This document shows positions 7,147 to 8,999 of a stretch of 8,999 bases of DNA, piece after piece. The first letter of the stretch is position 1, and the number at the start of each line of letters is the position of its first letter. This DNA comes from Nitrospinaceae bacterium (GTDB lineage: Bacteria > Nitrospinota > Nitrospinia > Nitrospinales > VA-1): positions 1-8,999 of the forward strand of contig JAPYPM010000085.1 of NCBI GenBank assembly GCA_029937635.1, written 5' to 3'. The position numbers and the translations under genes were made by a program. The notes under the pieces were generated by a model. It worked only from the letters and a program-made list of their open reading frames with translations, had not been told where the DNA came from and ran no database searches.

Positions 7147-7374
7147 TCACAGGTTATAAATAAGTCCGTGATTAATTTTTTCACTAAATTCGTAGTTGTG
7201 ACACTTATAACCTTGAATGGGGGAAAGCCTTTTGGTCAGCAGTGATTCACGGTAAAACTGGGTTATAAATATTTCTAGGGGAATCACATTTTCTGCTTCA
7301 CAAAATTCAAATAACTTCACCAAACCAATTTGCAAAATCGATTGCATCGTCCTTAGACTATATAGTTCCCACAC
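7147..7374 (-). CDS. Small hypothetical protein
   Basis: This is a 75-residue reading frame I do not recognise. It opens directly after an in-frame stop (7378-7380) with GTG at 7374; an ATG at codon 10 (7347) follows AAGGA by only two bases, so the true start is unclear. The central part looks like amphipathic helices ('SILQIGLVKLFEFCEAENVIPLEIF') and the tail is mixed polar/aromatic. There is no signal peptide or membrane segment. It lies 66 bases upstream of the ACP gene on the same strand and could be the first gene of that operon, a remnant of a larger broken gene, or a chance frame. Its amino-acid composition is reasonable for a real protein, but there is no family match to support it. 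Confidence 0.35.
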   Translation of the reverse strand: MWELYSLRTMQSILQIGLVKLFEFCEAENVIPLEIFITQFYRESLLTKRLSPIQGYKCHNYEFSEKINHGLIYNL

Positions 7375-7748
7375 ACTCTACCATAAACAATAAACACCAT
7401 TCTCGTTTCGACCTAAGTAGATTGCACTTGCTTGATAAAAATGAACGACATGTTAATATAAAAACTAAAATAATTTTTACACCGGCATTATATTTAACTT
7501 ATTCTTTAAATTTTTTCTATCCACTTAGCTAAATACCAATCTATTTTTTAACAAAGAAGAATTTATTGATGCATAATTTCATTAAGCCTTACTCCCCCAA
7601 AAAAAAATTCCTTCTATAATTTATCTCTTTAAATGTATTTTAAGTACTAAAAACCGAAGTTGTTTTTTTAATTTTCCCTTAAGAATACTGAACCAAAAAA
7701 AATATTAGTTTTACTCTACGTTCAATGTATTAATTTAAAAAAATATCT
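7375..7748. other. Divergent AT-rich intergenic region
   Basis: This gene-free stretch of about 370 bases separates the minus-strand operon from the plus-strand GT4 gene and should hold promoters for both. Exact TATAAT hexamers occur on the minus strand at 7492-7487 and on the plus strand at 7615-7620, but neither has a recognisable -35 at 16-18 bases. A small palindrome TTAGCTAA lies around 7526-7533, and a nine-base A-run follows a C-run near 7593-7607. Stops are frequent in all frames and no protein remnant was recognised. Confidence 0.45.
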
Positions 7749-8894
7749 ATGAAAAAAATACTTCATATCAGTGGAACTACTATATCGGGAGGCGGCCCTG
7801 AGCATATTTTTCAACTACTCAAAAGATTAAATCAAAATGAGTGGGAGATTATTATTTGCACATTGAATGACGGATTGTATTGGAAAAAATTTAATTCACT
7901 TGGAATCAAAACTCACAATCTTCCTCTAAGAATTCTATCTTTAAAAACTGCTTGCAAACTTTTCTTGATTTTAAGAAAAGAAAAACCGGATTTAATTCAT
8001 ACTCACGGTAAAGGTCCGGGTTTTTATGGAAGATTTATTAGTAGTTTTTTAAATATTCCTTCAGTGCATACTTTTCATGGCTTTCATTACGAAGACCTTA
8101 AAATATTTACTCGATGGATCCATTTAGCCGTAGAAAATTTTCTAAGTCTATTTACAGATCAACATATTTTCGTAAGCACTGGAGAAAAGAATAGGGCTCG
8201 CGTTTTAAAATTCCTGGACGATACTAACTCTATGGTTATTCATAATGGGGTCGATCTCAAATATATCGACAGCCTCCCTATTACGCGAAACAAAGCACTC
8301 GAACTTTCAGAAAATAAAGATTGGGGGGGAAATAAAATATTGGGTACTATTTCACGTCTGTCACCTGAAAAAGGAATTCTCAGTCTTTTAGCAGCATTTT
8401 CTAAAGTAATTAAGGAAATTCCTGACCTGAGGTTATTAATAATTGGAGGTTACCCTGAAGAGCATAAGGATTATTACCTAAAGATAAAAAAATTAATCGC
8501 TAAAGAAAACTTATCTAATTGCGTTCGCATCCTTGGATACCGGCAGGATGCAGTTAAAATTTTAAAATGTGTTGATTTTTATATTTCATCATCTTTAAGT
8601 GAAGGACTTCCCATAAGTCTTCTTGAAGCGATCGCCTCTAGAATTCCAACCATCGCTACAGAAATAGTGGGGAATAAAGATATTCTTTGTAATTCAGTCT
8701 TCGGTGTACTAACTAAACCTGGTTCATCGGAAAGTCTTTACAAAGGAATTGTTAAAATGGTTAACTTGACTAACGATGAGCTTAATTTTATTTCTAAAAA
8801 TAGCTTCAATCGTATTAATAATCACTTTTCAATCAATGAAATGGCAGAAAAAACCACTCTTCTTTACAAACAAACTTTGAAAAAAGATGCTTAA
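7749..8894 (+). CDS. Glycosyltransferase family 4 (GT-B fold)
   Basis: This 381-residue retaining glycosyltransferase of normal GT4 length probably adds a sugar to the lipid-linked glycan at the cytoplasmic membrane face. The N-terminal acceptor domain starts with 'KILHISGTTISGGGPEHIFQLL' (glycine-rich loop at 13-16) and contains 'IHTHGKGPGFYGR' (83-95) and 'VHTFHGFHY' (106-114). The C-terminal donor domain has 'ISRLSPEKGI' (201-210; R203 and K208 contact the donor diphosphate in this family), 'LRLLIIGGYPEE', 'RILGYRQD' (260-267) and the E-x7-E motif 'SEGLPISLLE' with E285 and E293. The motif between domains, 'VIHNGVDL' (163-170), is also typical. No Shine-Dalgarno sequence is visible before the ATG; the leader is A/T only. 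It is divergent from the ACP operon and is the first plus-strand gene after it. The sugar transferred cannot be named. Confidence 0.92.
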   Translation: MKKILHISGTTISGGGPEHIFQLLKRLNQNEWEIIICTLNDGLYWKKFNSLGIKTHNLPLRILSLKTACKLFLILRKEKPDLIHTHGKGPGFYGRFISSFLNIPSVHTFHGFHYEDLKIFTRWIHLAVENFLSLFTDQHIFVSTGEKNRARVLKFLDDTNSMVIHNGVDLKYIDSLPITRNKALELSENKDWGGNKILGTISRLSPEKGILSLLAAFSKVIKEIPDLRLLIIGGYPEEHKDYYLKIKKLIAKENLSNCVRILGYRQDAVKILKCVDFYISSSLSEGLPISLLEAIASRIPTIATEIVGNKDILCNSVFGVLTKPGSSESLYKGIVKMVNLTNDELNFISKNSFNRINNHFSINEMAEKTTLLYKQTLKKDA

Positions 8895-8913
8895 TAAAAA
8901 AGGTCTAATAAAC

Positions 8914-8960
8914 GATAATTACGTTATCATAAATAGTAGTTCTATAGCTTTATTTAGAAC
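8914..8960. terminator. Tandem small hairpins after the GT4 gene
   Basis: Two short inverted repeats follow the GT4 stop: GATAA (8914-8918) with TTATC (8924-8928) around five bases, and GTTCTA (8939-8944) with TAGAAC (8955-8960) around ten bases, the latter followed by AAATTTT. They are in the right place for transcript ends, but there is no clean T-run after either stem. The rest of the window to 8999 shows no gene start. Confidence 0.28.
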
Positions 8961-8999
8961 AAATTTTATGTGCGATAGTATCTAGCCAAACCCCCATAA

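Noticed and set aside
7593..7607. C-run followed by A-run in the divergent spacer as a slippage or origin element
   Set aside because: It is a single short tract with no repeats or known protein sites around it, and is unremarkable in this composition.

Overview
This is an AT-rich window from a lipopolysaccharide / O-antigen (or related surface glycan) biosynthesis locus of a Gram-negative bacterium. An O-antigen ligase/polymerase-type membrane protein and a CDP-hexose pathway point to LPS assembly. I cannot name the genus from the sequence.

Left part, plus strand (1-3030): the end of a CDP-glucose 4,6-dehydratase (RfbG type) overlaps an RmlC-like cupin epimerase by four bases. A family 2 glycosyltransferase follows, then a 261-base gap, then a polytopic Wzy_C-family O-antigen ligase/polymerase. 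Together these look like activated deoxysugar synthesis, sugar transfer, and polymerisation or ligation of the glycan.

Middle part, minus strand (7374 down to 3130): five ORFs lie head to tail. In transcription order they are a small unidentified ORF, an acyl carrier protein, a long FkbH-type HAD protein, a GNAT-like acyltransferase and a CE4 polysaccharide deacetylase. The last four are very tightly spaced (8, 31 and 9 bases), so they are probably one operon. FkbH proteins are known to load a glyceryl group from 1,3-bisphosphoglycerate onto an ACP. Beside an acyltransferase and a deacetylase in a glycan locus, the simplest reading is an ACP-dependent acyl (perhaps glyceryl) decoration of a sugar or amino sugar. 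This is the most interesting part of the window and is an inference from domains and gene order.

Right part, plus strand (7749-8894): a family 4 glycosyltransferase is divergent from the minus-strand block across a gene-free, very AT-rich spacer that should hold promoters for both directions. The plus and minus blocks converge at 3030/3130, with an A/T-only inverted repeat between them. No tRNA, rRNA, CRISPR array, insertion sequence or transposase was seen.
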